A stretch of DNA of 64,000 nt from Leptospira sp. (GTDB lineage: Bacteria; Spirochaetota; Leptospiria; Leptospirales; Leptospiraceae): contig JAACWH010000024.1 of NCBI GenBank assembly GCA_009991425.1, forward strand, positions 1 to 64,000. Reading direction: 5' to 3'. Of the stretch, positions 56,640 to 64,000 are shown piece after piece. The notes beneath the pieces were generated by a model that ran no database searches, had not been told where the DNA came from, and was given only the letters and a program-made list of their open reading frames with translations. A program made the position numbers and the translations under genes. Positions within the stretch are counted from its first letter, which is position 1. The number at the start of each line of letters is the position of its first letter.

Positions 56640-58061
56640 CTAACCTTTAAAATGACTAATTCGTTTTCGTTGGTTTGATGGAAGGATGCGAAGAATCTTT
56701 CTATATTTAGCGACTGTTCGTCTTGCGATTTCTATTCCTTTTTTCTCCATTTCATCAACAATATCTTGGTCTGAAAGTGGATTGGCTTCATCTTCTTGTT
56801 TAACCATTTCTAAAATCATATCATGAATTTTTTTAGAAGAAGCCTTACCTCCCTCAGTAGATTTTACACCAGATGAAAAGAACCATTTTAACTCATAAAT
56901 ACCCCATTTGGTTTGAATATATTTATTTGTAGTTATACGAGATACCGTTGATTCAGACAAATTTGTTTTTTCTGAAATATCTTTTAAAGTTAAAGGCTCT
57001 GTGTGAGAAACTCCATGAATGAAGAAATCTTTTTGAGCTTCGATAATTGCTTTTACTGTTTTGAAAAGAGTTTGTTTTCTTTGGTGAACACTGCGAATTA
57101 ACCAATTAGCAGAATTAAGTTTGTTGGAAATAAATTCTTTATCTTCACTTGATCCTTTAGTAGAAAGAAATGATTTATATTCCTTATTGATTATGAGTTT
57201 GGGAAGCCATTCATCATTTATGAATATTGCAAACTCTTCACCCTCTTGATCTATAATTACATCAGGAATAATATAATCTGTCTTTCTTGCTTGGTATAAA
57301 GTTGCAGGATAGGGTTCTAATTTTTTAATAAATTTTGCATTATCACTTACTTCTTCTTCTGTAAGTTTAAGAGCTTTCCCAATTTTTTTATATTCAAATT
57401 TTTCTAAATCGGATAGATGTTCTTTAATAAGTTCATGTAAAATTTTATTTTCCGGATATAATATTTTAGATTGTATATATAAAGTTTCTTGGACACCATT
57501 TGCACCTATACCAATAGGATCACATTCTTGGATTAACTTTTGAACCTTGTTAACAGATTTTATTTGAAGTTTCATTTCATTTGCTAAAACTTCTAAATCA
57601 GCAGAAATAAAACCCTTATCATCAATGAGAGAAACTAAAACTTCTGCCATATAATATTCTTTTTCAGTAATATCCATTAATCTTAGTTGAGCAAGTAAAT
57701 GTTCACTTAAAGATGTTGGAACTGTAGAAGATTCAATGTATTTTTGATTTCGATCAGATGCTTCCGAGTCATAGAATTTAGGATTTTCTATGCTGTAATT
57801 GTCTCCCCAATTACTTTCTGTATCTTTTAATAAATTATTTTTTTCAATAGATCTTACTTCACTCTTGGAATATAATTCGGGAGTTTTGGATTTCTCATCT
57901 GAGCTGGTATCTTCTAATAAAGGATTTTCTAAAAGTTCTGATTGTATTTTATCTGATAATTCTAAAGTCGATAAGGCAAGTAGTTCAATAGATTGGCGTA
58001 GATCTTGCGTCATCACCAATTTCTGAGATTGTCTTTGAACTAATTGTGTACCTAGATTCAT
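56640..58061 (-). CDS. rpoN: RNA polymerase sigma-54 factor
   Basis: The start is ATG 58061, 10 bases after the lptB stop; it begins MNLGTQLVQRQSQKLVMTQ, the standard region I Q-rich start. The 473-residue protein has region I (LRQSIELLALSTLELSDKI), the core-binding domain (about 120-330), the HTH SESTVSRITTNKYIQT and the RpoN box ARRTVAKYRK near the C-terminus. It directs transcription from -24/-12 promoters with activators such as the NtrX-like protein in this cluster. Its place between lptB and hprK matches proteobacterial order. Confidence 0.96.
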   Translation of the reverse strand: MNLGTQLVQRQSQKLVMTQDLRQSIELLALSTLELSDKIQSELLENPLLEDTSSDEKSKTPELYSKSEVRSIEKNNLLKDTESNWGDNYSIENPKFYDSEASDRNQKYIESSTVPTSLSEHLLAQLRLMDITEKEYYMAEVLVSLIDDKGFISADLEVLANEMKLQIKSVNKVQKLIQECDPIGIGANGVQETLYIQSKILYPENKILHELIKEHLSDLEKFEYKKIGKALKLTEEEVSDNAKFIKKLEPYPATLYQARKTDYIIPDVIIDQEGEEFAIFINDEWLPKLIINKEYKSFLSTKGSSEDKEFISNKLNSANWLIRSVHQRKQTLFKTVKAIIEAQKDFFIHGVSHTEPLTLKDISEKTNLSESTVSRITTNKYIQTKWGIYELKWFFSSGVKSTEGGKASSKKIHDMILEMVKQEDEANPLSDQDIVDEMEKKGIEIARRTVAKYRKILRILPSNQRKRISHFKG

Positions 58062-58071
58062 ATTATTTACT

Positions 58072-58854
58072 CTAGAGAGAGAAATCTTCTCCAAGATAAA
58101 TTCGTCTTGTTTCGGGATCATTGATTAATTCATTGGCTGTTCCTGAAATTAATATTTTCCCAGAATACATAATGTAAGCACGGTCAGTAATTTTTAAAGT
58201 TTCACGTACATTATGGTCAGTGATCAAGATGCCTAATCCTTTTTCCTTTAAGCTTTTAATCACAGTTTGTATATCTTTTACTGCTATTGGGTCAACTCCT
58301 GCAAATGGTTCGTCAAGTAAGATGAAATCTGGTTTAGTAACTAAGGCTCTAGCAATTTCACAACGTCTTCTTTCTCCACCAGAAAGTGTATAACCCTTTT
58401 GATTCGCGACTCTCATAATTTGTAATTCTAAAAGTAATTCATCTCTACGAGCGGTAATTTCTTCTCTAGGTAACTTCATTGTTTCCAGGATCGCTTCTAA
58501 ATTTTCCGCTACTGTTAATTTACGAAAAATTGATGCTTCCTGCGCAAGGTAGCCCACACCCATTCTAGCTCGAACATGCATGGGAGCTTTAGTGAGATCT
58601 TGCCCATCAATAAATACTGTCCCTTCATCAGGGGTAACAAAACCTACAGACATGTAAAAGGAGGTAGTTTTGCCTGCTCCATTAGGACCTAGAAGTCCAA
58701 CAATCTCTCCTTTCTGAATATGGAAACTTACTCCATCTACAACGCGTTTTCTATTGTAGATTTTTACCAGATTCTCCATTCGAAAGGTTTTTTGATTGGC
58801 AAGAGCTACAGGAGAATGTTTATTTTCAATAATTTTTTTCTTCGCTCTACTCAT
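58072..58854 (-). CDS. lptB: LPS export ABC ATPase LptB
   Basis: The 260-residue ABC ATPase has Walker [17 protein letters not shown]-loop [13 protein letters not shown], signature [15 protein letters not shown], Walker [14 protein letters not shown] and the LptB-specific [19 protein letters not shown]. It energises LPS extraction from the inner membrane with LptF/LptG, which are not in this window. A short N-terminal extension (about 1-25) precedes the usual start. It overlaps lptA by 4 bases. Confidence 0.97.
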   Translation of the reverse strand: MSRAKKKIIENKHSPVALANQKTFRMENLVKIYNRKRVVDGVSFHIQKGEIVGLLGPNGAGKTTSFYMSVGFVTPDEGTVFIDGQDLTKAPMHVRARMGVGYLAQEASIFRKLTVAENLEAILETMKLPREEITARRDELLLELQIMRVANQKGYTLSGGERRRCEIARALVTKPDFILLDEPFAGVDPIAVKDIQTVIKSLKEKGLGILITDHNVRETLKITDRAYIMYSGKILISGTANELINDPETRRIYLGEDFSL

Positions 58855-60233
58855 TCTGCGCCTTTCAGGTTCATACCTTCAGACAATAGCACACGATCTT
58901 CCTGTGGATATATAATAATTTTACCAGAATGGAGAATTTTTTTATCTCTTACCAGGCTAGGATTGCCTTCTAGCACGATTTTTTCTTCGTTTTCAAAATA
59001 TGTAGCATATTCACCCCTGGCTGTTGAGGTTTGACTTACAATTTTCACATTGCCTCTTGTTACGATTTCTTTACGATCAATAAATCTTTCTATAACTACA
59101 GCAGTGATAGTGGATTGAACTTCCTTATTTTCTTTGTCAAGAAGTTCTATACTAGGGTTTCCTTTTATGTAACTATATTCTTTTAATTTAAAATGTTCTA
59201 AGAAATCGCCAGATAGGATTACATGGTTAAGGATATCAAACATACGAATATTTTTTTCTGCTTGAATGATATCTCCATTACTGCCAAGGCTCTTCAGTAT
59301 CTCTGCAGAAAATTCTAAATCTTTTCTATAGATTTTAGCATTTCCATAAAGACCTGTAGATTTCGGTTCTTTAGAATTTTGGTGAATCATCTTGTCTGCG
59401 AGGAAGATACTTTCTTGTTTTATAATAGATTCTGATTTGGTTTTGTCTTCTTTAGATTTTTGATTATTATCTTTTTTCGATGAAATGAGATTATTGGAAT
59501 TTTCAGTTTCTTCAGAAATTTGAATCATATAGGAATTATTTTCTAAAGAGACTTCACCTGATTCCGTATCATAAATCAGTTTCTCAGCAGAAAGGATTCT
59601 GTTCTTTGAAAAGATCGAAGGTCTGTTAGAAATTTCTAATTTCTTGGTATTATCATTATAAGTTGCATCTTCACCAATGACAGTTAACTCAGCATTCTGA
59701 ATGTAGACTTTTCCTTCTAATACAGTCCTTCCTTCGTTTAAATATCTTGTGATTCTATCTGCTGATATTTTTGTTTTTTGTTTATCTTTTGCTGTATAAA
59801 ATAATCTAGGTCTTCCTTCTAGTAAGATTTTTTCTGTAACCTTATCATAATTTCCCTTGTTGGCATAGAAGTAAGAATTATTTTCCTTATCTTCAACTTG
59901 AACCCGACCTTTTAAATCTGCTCGAATAGCATCTTCACCAACTATCTCAATCTCACTTGAAGATAATTTAATTTTATTGTGATATATCCAAGCACCTCCA
60001 CCTAAAATAAAAACTGTCATTGGAAAACCATTAAAATTTTTCTCCATTTGAGTGAGCGATGCTCCCCCCCACCGAGTAGGAGTCTTATTTTTATTGTCAG
60101 TTTTAGAAGGAATATAGCTTGAATTAGGTGATTGGAATATATCCTCTGGTCCAATTAATATGGGTGGTTGAATCCCTGAAAAAATAGGTAAGTTAAAAAG
60201 CAGTATAAAAATCAGAAATTTATTTTTTGTCAA
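58851..60233 (-). CDS. lptA: LptA-like OstA-domain periplasmic protein, enlarged
   Basis: I prefer TTG 60233, just after the lptC stop, since it gives a clean signal peptide ([20 protein letters not shown]); GTG 60266 would overlap lptC. The 460-residue product is well over twice the length of E. coli LptA. Several OstA/LptA beta-jellyroll repeats are visible ([68 protein letters not shown]), with a low-complexity Asn/Ser/Lys linker at about 240-270. LptA bridges LPS across the periplasm between LptC and LptD. The large size may be a long, multi-repeat bridge. Confidence 0.85.
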   Translation of the reverse strand: MTKNKFLIFILLFNLPIFSGIQPPILIGPEDIFQSPNSSYIPSKTDNKNKTPTRWGGASLTQMEKNFNGFPMTVFILGGGAWIYHNKIKLSSSEIEIVGEDAIRADLKGRVQVEDKENNSYFYANKGNYDKVTEKILLEGRPRLFYTAKDKQKTKISADRITRYLNEGRTVLEGKVYIQNAELTVIGEDATYNDNTKKLEISNRPSIFSKNRILSAEKLIYDTESGEVSLENNSYMIQISEETENSNNLISSKKDNNQKSKEDKTKSESIIKQESIFLADKMIHQNSKEPKSTGLYGNAKIYRKDLEFSAEILKSLGSNGDIIQAEKNIRMFDILNHVILSGDFLEHFKLKEYSYIKGNPSIELLDKENKEVQSTITAVVIERFIDRKEIVTRGNVKIVSQTSTARGEYATYFENEEKIVLEGNPSLVRDKKILHSGKIIIYPQEDRVLLSEGMNLKGAE

Positions 60234-60237
60234 AATT

Positions 60238-60789
60238 TTATTCCTTCTTGAATGGATTTTCACCACCTCTCGTAATTGCTGAAGGTTTAATCACTGTAAA
60301 TTGATTCAATGCCTTTTGGGCGCGTAATCCTTTTCCTGCTATAGTTGTTCCCGCGCTATAAATTAAGACTTCATCATCTGTGGTTAATTCTTCTGTGTCT
60401 ATGCTATAAGTGAGTGATTCTGTTTTAAGTGATTTTTTATCAGGAGTGATCAGAAAGATATCTCCTTCTACAGTCAAAATATTAGTCGTATTATTGACCT
60501 CTCCACGGTTGCCAGTCAACTTACTTGAAATCTTATCATCTTCAAACTGAGTAAAGTTTAGTTTATAAAAAACAGTTCTATCTTCTTTGGGAAAAATAAA
60601 GGATTCTTCTGATTTCAAAATCCATTCCTTTTTACCATCAGTTAAGTAACTTGTTCTCGTAAAGTTTCTTAATGAAATCTGAGAACCGGATTCTTTTTCT
60701 GATTCAATTCTTAGCGCATCATTTTTCTTACAACTTAATAGTAGATTTACCATTAGTACTAATAATAAGAAAAATAATTTCGATTTCAT
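60238..60789 (-). CDS. lptC: LptC-like LPS transport lipoprotein
   Basis: The 183-residue protein begins with a lipoprotein signal ending LLLS|CKKND (Cys at 20), whereas E. coli LptC keeps an uncleaved membrane helix. The body is the LptC/OstA beta fold: KEWILKSEESFIF, SSKLTGNRGEVNNTTNILTVEGDI, YSIDTEELTTDDEVLI, IAGKGLRAQKALNQFTVI. LptC transfers LPS from the LptB2FG extractor to LptA. It is followed at once by lptA and is 15 bases after kdsA. Confidence 0.9.
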   Translation of the reverse strand: MKSKLFFLLLVLMVNLLLSCKKNDALRIESEKESGSQISLRNFTRTSYLTDGKKEWILKSEESFIFPKEDRTVFYKLNFTQFEDDKISSKLTGNRGEVNNTTNILTVEGDIFLITPDKKSLKTESLTYSIDTEELTTDDEVLIYSAGTTIAGKGLRAQKALNQFTVIKPSAITRGGENPFKKE

Positions 60790-60804
60790 ATTACAGACAA
60801 TTCC

Positions 60805-61644
60805 TCAAAAGGAAGACTTAACTAGTTTATCTATTGCCAATAGTTGAATAAGAAGTTTTTTAATAGATTTAAGTGGAAATTGAGTAGTAGCATCTGACAG
60901 GGCTTTGTCGGGATCTGGGTGAACTTCCATGAATAATCCTTCCACTCCTGCAGCAACTGCACCTCGTGTCATATGAGGAATGAACTCTCTGACTCCACCC
61001 GTAATATTACCTGCACCACCTGGTAGTTGAGCCGAATGTGTTGCATCAAAGATTACAGGTATTCCTAAATTGTGTAATATTGGAATTCCTCGAATATCAA
61101 AAACTAAATTATTATAACCGAAACTTGTTCCGCGTTCTGTGATAATATATTTTTCAGATCCAGATTCTTGGATTTTTGATTTAATATGACGACAATCTTC
61201 AGGCGCTAGAAATTGACCTTTTTTCACATTCACCCATCGTCCTGTTTCTGCTGCTTGTGCAATAAGATCTGTTTGACGACAAAGAAAAGCAGGAATCTGA
61301 TAGATATCGATAACATCTTTTAGAGGGGAAATTTGAGATGTTTCATGAATGTCTGTAAGCACAGGAAGATTGTATTTCTTTTTAATAAATTCAAGATTTT
61401 TAACACCCTGTTCTATCCCTGGTCCACGGTAAGATTTTACGGAAGAACGGTTCGCTTTATCAAAAGAACTTTTGAAAACATAGGTTATCCCCAATTCATC
61501 CGTGATTTCTTTCATCTCACCACAAACTCTGTCTAGCAAATCTTGAGATTCCATTACACAGGGACCAGCTATTAGAAAGAATGGATTCTTCCCTCCTATG
61601 TTTTTACCCGATAAAAATTCTCTTTCTTCTACTGAATCAATCAT
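60805..61644 (-). CDS. kdsA: 3-deoxy-8-phosphooctulonate (KDO-8-P) synthase
   Basis: The 279-residue enzyme condenses PEP with arabinose-5-phosphate to give KDO-8-P for LPS inner core. Family blocks: FFLIAGPCVMES, FKSSFDKANRSSVKSYRGPG, VLTDIHE, QIPAFLCRQTDLI, ITERGTSFGYNNLVFD and FDATHSAQLPG. It is adjacent to lptC downstream and shares one base with pyrG upstream, so KDO precursor synthesis, CTP supply (needed for CMP-KDO) and LPS transport are co-located. Confidence 0.97.
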   Translation of the reverse strand: MIDSVEEREFLSGKNIGGKNPFFLIAGPCVMESQDLLDRVCGEMKEITDELGITYVFKSSFDKANRSSVKSYRGPGIEQGVKNLEFIKKKYNLPVLTDIHETSQISPLKDVIDIYQIPAFLCRQTDLIAQAAETGRWVNVKKGQFLAPEDCRHIKSKIQESGSEKYIITERGTSFGYNNLVFDIRGIPILHNLGIPVIFDATHSAQLPGGAGNITGGVREFIPHMTRGAVAAGVEGLFMEVHPDPDKALSDATTQFPLKSIKKLLIQLLAIDKLVKSSF

Positions 61645-63269
61645 TATTCATCTACTCCCTTCTTTACTAATTTTAGACTCTCCCGAACCAAGCCAACAAA
61701 TAGAGGATGTGGTTCAGTGGGTTTCGAATGGAATTCTGGATGAAACTGAACTCCGATGAACCATGGATGATTAGGAATTTCTACAATTTCAACTAAATTT
61801 TGATCTGGAGAAAAACCAGTTAATTTCATACCTTTCTTTTCGAAATCTGGTTTAAAACGAAGTGTGAATTCAAATCTATGCCTATGTCGTTCAGATATTT
61901 TTTCAGATTTATATTCTTTGAATGCTAGGGAATCCTTTTGAACTCTGCATGGATAAGCTCCCAGTCTCATGGTTCCACCCATCTGTTCTATTTCAATTTG
62001 TTCTTCTATCATTGAAATAACCGGATACGTAGTCTTGGGATTAAATTCTGTAGAGTTGGCTGTTTTGAAACCAAGTTCGTTTCTTGCAAATTCAATTACT
62101 GCACATTGCATTCCTAGGCAGATTCCTAGGAATGGAATCTTTTTTGTTCTAGCATATTGAATAGCAGCAACCTTACCTTCTATTCCCCTTTCACCAAAAC
62201 CACCAGGAACTAAAATTCCATGAACACCTTTTAATGCTTCTTTGATATTCTTATCTTCAAGGTCTTCTGGATTGATTTTGATTACATCCACAAAAACATT
62301 GTTCGCAATACCACCATGTGATAGCGCTTCATAAACAGAGCGGTATGCATCTTGTAAGGAAATATATTTACCAATAAGTGCGATTTTAACTTTCTTGTTA
62401 GTGTTTCGAACTATTTTTACTATGTTATCCCATTTTGCAAAATTCAATTTCCTGAGTTCCATACCAAGAGTCTTGAGGACAACCTCATCTAATTTCTCTT
62501 CTCGGTACATCTGTGGGATTTCATATATGGAATAAGTAATGTCAGTTGCAGAAATCACATTTTCTTCTTTGACGTTGCAGAACAAAGAAATTTTATTTTT
62601 CATTTCCTGAGTCAATGGGTTTTGGATTCTACAAATTAAAATATCTGGTTGAATTCCTAATGCCAAAAGTTCCTTCACCGAATGCTGAGTCGGTTTAGTC
62701 TTCGCTTCACCAGCAGCAGTGATAGTTGGGACAAGAGTTAAATGAATAAACATCACTTGGCTTGCACCATGCTCGTATCTCATTTGACGTATAGCTTCTA
62801 AAAATGGAACTGATTCTATATCTCCAACTGTTCCACCAATTTCAACAATCACAAAATCAGTTTCATTTTCTCTTGAGAGTGTGTAGATACGATTTCTAAT
62901 TTCATTTGTAATATGTGGTACAACCTGTACGGTTCTGCCTAAGTAGTCGCCTTTTCTTTCTCTTTCAATTACTGAATGATAAATCTGACCAGTTGATACT
63001 GAATTTTTGCGAGATAATTTCGAATGAGTAAATCTTTCATAATAACCAAGATCTAAATCTGTTTCTGCACCGTCTTCAGTTACGTAGACTTCACCATGTT
63101 GGTAAGGACTCATAGTTCCTGGATCTATGTTGATATAAGGATCCATTTTCTGTAAGGAAACGGAATAGCCGCGAGATTCAAGAAGAGTTCCCAAGGCAGC
63201 AACGGTAACGCCTTTTCCTAAGGACGAGGAAACTCCACCAGTAATAAAAATAAATCTAGTTTTCTGCAT
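61644..63269 (-). CDS. pyrG: CTP synthase
   Basis: The 541-residue enzyme makes CTP from UTP, ATP and glutamine. The synthase domain begins FIFITGGVSSSLGKGVTVAALG, with QKMDPYINIDPGTMSPYQHGEV. The glutamine amidotransferase domain (about 295-541) has the nucleophile in FLGICLGMQCAV and the His/Glu pair in FHPEF. CTP is needed for CMP-KDO activation, which fits the neighbouring kdsA. 14 bases separate it from rfaE2. Confidence 0.98.
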   Translation of the reverse strand: MQKTRFIFITGGVSSSLGKGVTVAALGTLLESRGYSVSLQKMDPYINIDPGTMSPYQHGEVYVTEDGAETDLDLGYYERFTHSKLSRKNSVSTGQIYHSVIERERKGDYLGRTVQVVPHITNEIRNRIYTLSRENETDFVIVEIGGTVGDIESVPFLEAIRQMRYEHGASQVMFIHLTLVPTITAAGEAKTKPTQHSVKELLALGIQPDILICRIQNPLTQEMKNKISLFCNVKEENVISATDITYSIYEIPQMYREEKLDEVVLKTLGMELRKLNFAKWDNIVKIVRNTNKKVKIALIGKYISLQDAYRSVYEALSHGGIANNVFVDVIKINPEDLEDKNIKEALKGVHGILVPGGFGERGIEGKVAAIQYARTKKIPFLGICLGMQCAVIEFARNELGFKTANSTEFNPKTTYPVISMIEEQIEIEQMGGTMRLGAYPCRVQKDSLAFKEYKSEKISERHRHRFEFTLRFKPDFEKKGMKLTGFSPDQNLVEIVEIPNHPWFIGVQFHPEFHSKPTEPHPLFVGLVRESLKLVKKGVDE

Positions 63270-63283
63270 ACCTTTGCTATTAT

Positions 63284-63769
63284 TTACTTCCCACTGCTTT
63301 CTTCCAGTTTTTTTAAAATCCCTGTTGTAGATTTACCAGGAAGAAATGGCAAAATTTTGACTTCTCCACCCCAGGATAGAATGGTTTTGGTTTCAGGAAG
63401 GGTTTCTACCTTATAATCGCCACCTTTAGTGTGAATCTGGGGCTGGATTAATTTCAAGAGTTCAATAGGGGTTTGCTCTGGGAAAATTGTAATATAAGAA
63501 ACAGCCTCCAAAGAAGCTAGAACATAGGCTCTATCTTCTTCGGAATTTATTGGTCTGGAAGCACCTTTAAGCTTTTTAACAGAGGCATCTGAATTTAAAC
63601 CTAACCAAAGAATATCACCAAGCTCTCTTGCTTGGAGTAGATATTGTACATGACCTTTGTGCAATATATCAAAGCAACCATTTGTAAAAACGATTTTCTT
63701 TCCTTGTAAAGAATTCTTTATAAAATCAATTTTATCGTAGGGTATTATTTTATTTTCTAAGGAAAGCAT
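63284..63769 (-). CDS. rfaE2: Heptose-1-phosphate adenylyltransferase (RfaE domain II)
   Basis: The 161-residue nucleotidyltransferase makes ADP-heptose from D-glycero-beta-D-manno-heptose-1-phosphate. HIGH-type motif: FTNGCFDILHKGHVQYL; then LGLNSDASVKKLKG and the C-terminal ISTxxI-like KSTTGILKKL. ATG 63769 overlaps the stop of the upstream kinase (TGATG); a GTG one codon earlier is also possible. In E. coli both activities are fused in HldE; here they are separate genes. The product feeds GT9 heptosyltransferases such as the one at 3.9-5.0 kb. Confidence 0.94.
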   Translation of the reverse strand: MLSLENKIIPYDKIDFIKNSLQGKKIVFTNGCFDILHKGHVQYLLQARELGDILWLGLNSDASVKKLKGASRPINSEEDRAYVLASLEAVSYITIFPEQTPIELLKLIQPQIHTKGGDYKVETLPETKTILSWGGEVKILPFLPGKSTTGILKKLEESSGK

Positions 63770-64000
63770 CACTCGTCCTTAAGCCAAACATTTAATTCGT
63801 TTAATTTCTCTTCAATCTCATCAACTGTTGCCGTGGCTGCACCTAACTTGCCAACTACAACACCAGCAGCTGCATTAGCAACTATAGAAGCTTCTACTTC
63901 AGATAGACCCGCTGCATGATAGGCAGTAAAAACCGTTATAACAGTATCGCCTGCGCCCGTAACGTCGAATACTTCTCTTGCAACAGTTGGTATATGATGA
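63769..64000 (-). CDS. rfaE1: Heptose-7-phosphate kinase (RfaE domain I), C-terminal fragment
   Basis: The last 76 codons are visible, ending with TGA at 63771-63769; the N-terminal part is beyond the window edge. The translated fragment contains the PfkB-family anion-hole motif [20 protein letters not shown] with catalytic Asp, followed by [25 protein letters not shown], typical of RfaE/HldE kinase domains. It phosphorylates heptose-7-phosphate at C1. Translation of rfaE2 is coupled to it by the TGATG junction. Confidence 0.9.
   Translation of the reverse strand, partial: HHIPTVAREVFDVTGAGDTVITVFTAYHAAGLSEVEASIVANAAAGVVVGKLGAATATVDEIEEKLNELNVWLKDE

Noticed and set aside
62110..62140. Inverted repeat with two CCTAGG arms
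   Set aside because: Falls in pyrG over the conserved FLGICLGM amidotransferase motif, so it is explained by the protein.

Overview
The window reads as an ordinary chromosomal stretch of a spirochaete of the family Leptospiraceae, most likely Leptospira. I infer this from the AT-rich composition, the LPS genes (kdsA, heptose genes, lpt genes) combined with diderm secretion genes, a B12-dependent ribonucleotide reductase, futalosine-type menaquinone synthesis, and a complete type II secretion operon. This is a judgement from gene content; no database search was run. No insertion sequence, prophage, CRISPR array or rRNA operon was seen. The only RNA gene is one tRNA-Asn(GTT).

Layout. 0-12.3 kb: a 5'-truncated TolC-like efflux protein and an M20 amidohydrolase, then a minus-strand trio (thiolase-like protein, GT9 heptosyltransferase-like protein, Xaa-Pro aminopeptidase), a plus-strand run (bacterioferritin, THUMP-domain rRNA methyltransferase, N-acetylglutamate-synthase-like protein, DCC thioredoxin-like protein), and a tightly coupled minus-strand trio: KamA-type radical SAM aminomutase, ATP-grasp ligase and haem-oxygenase-fold iron enzyme. 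That trio is the best candidate here for an undescribed pathway. 12.3-25.8 kb: HAD phosphatase, GerMN protein and a diguanylate cyclase; mqnC, divergent from a membrane FeS menaquinone reductase; a HemN-like radical SAM protein coupled to a FAD oxidoreductase that has lost its hallmark residues; tRNA-Asn; nrdJ.

25.8-39.4 kb: one minus-strand type II secretion cluster in order C-D-E-F-G-H-I-J-K-L-M-N, preceded by a LysM/M23 peptidase and a small lipoprotein. 39.6-41.1 kb: a ComM/YifB ATPase on the plus strand. 41.1-46.8 kb: a ribosomal and RNA-modification operon (rpsP-khpA-rimM-trmD-rplS-rnhB) that runs on into a FliK-like protein, a stand-alone FlhB C-terminal domain, a degenerate HD-GYP protein, YraN and a small protein. 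Its order resembles the Bacillus rpsP-to-ylqH region.

46.9-64 kb, all minus strand: rfaE1(partial)-rfaE2-pyrG-kdsA-lptC-lptA-lptB-rpoN-hprK-HPr-ntrY-ntrX-(UDG-like)-priA-fmt-PASTA-rpe. This joins envelope assembly (heptose and KDO precursors, LPS transport) with sigma-54 control (RpoN, an NtrY-like kinase, an NtrX-like activator), an HPr/HPr-kinase pair and core information genes. Most junctions are overlaps or gaps of a few bases, so long polycistronic transcripts are likely. Many start codons could be refined from overlap and Shine-Dalgarno evidence; those choices are given in the entries.
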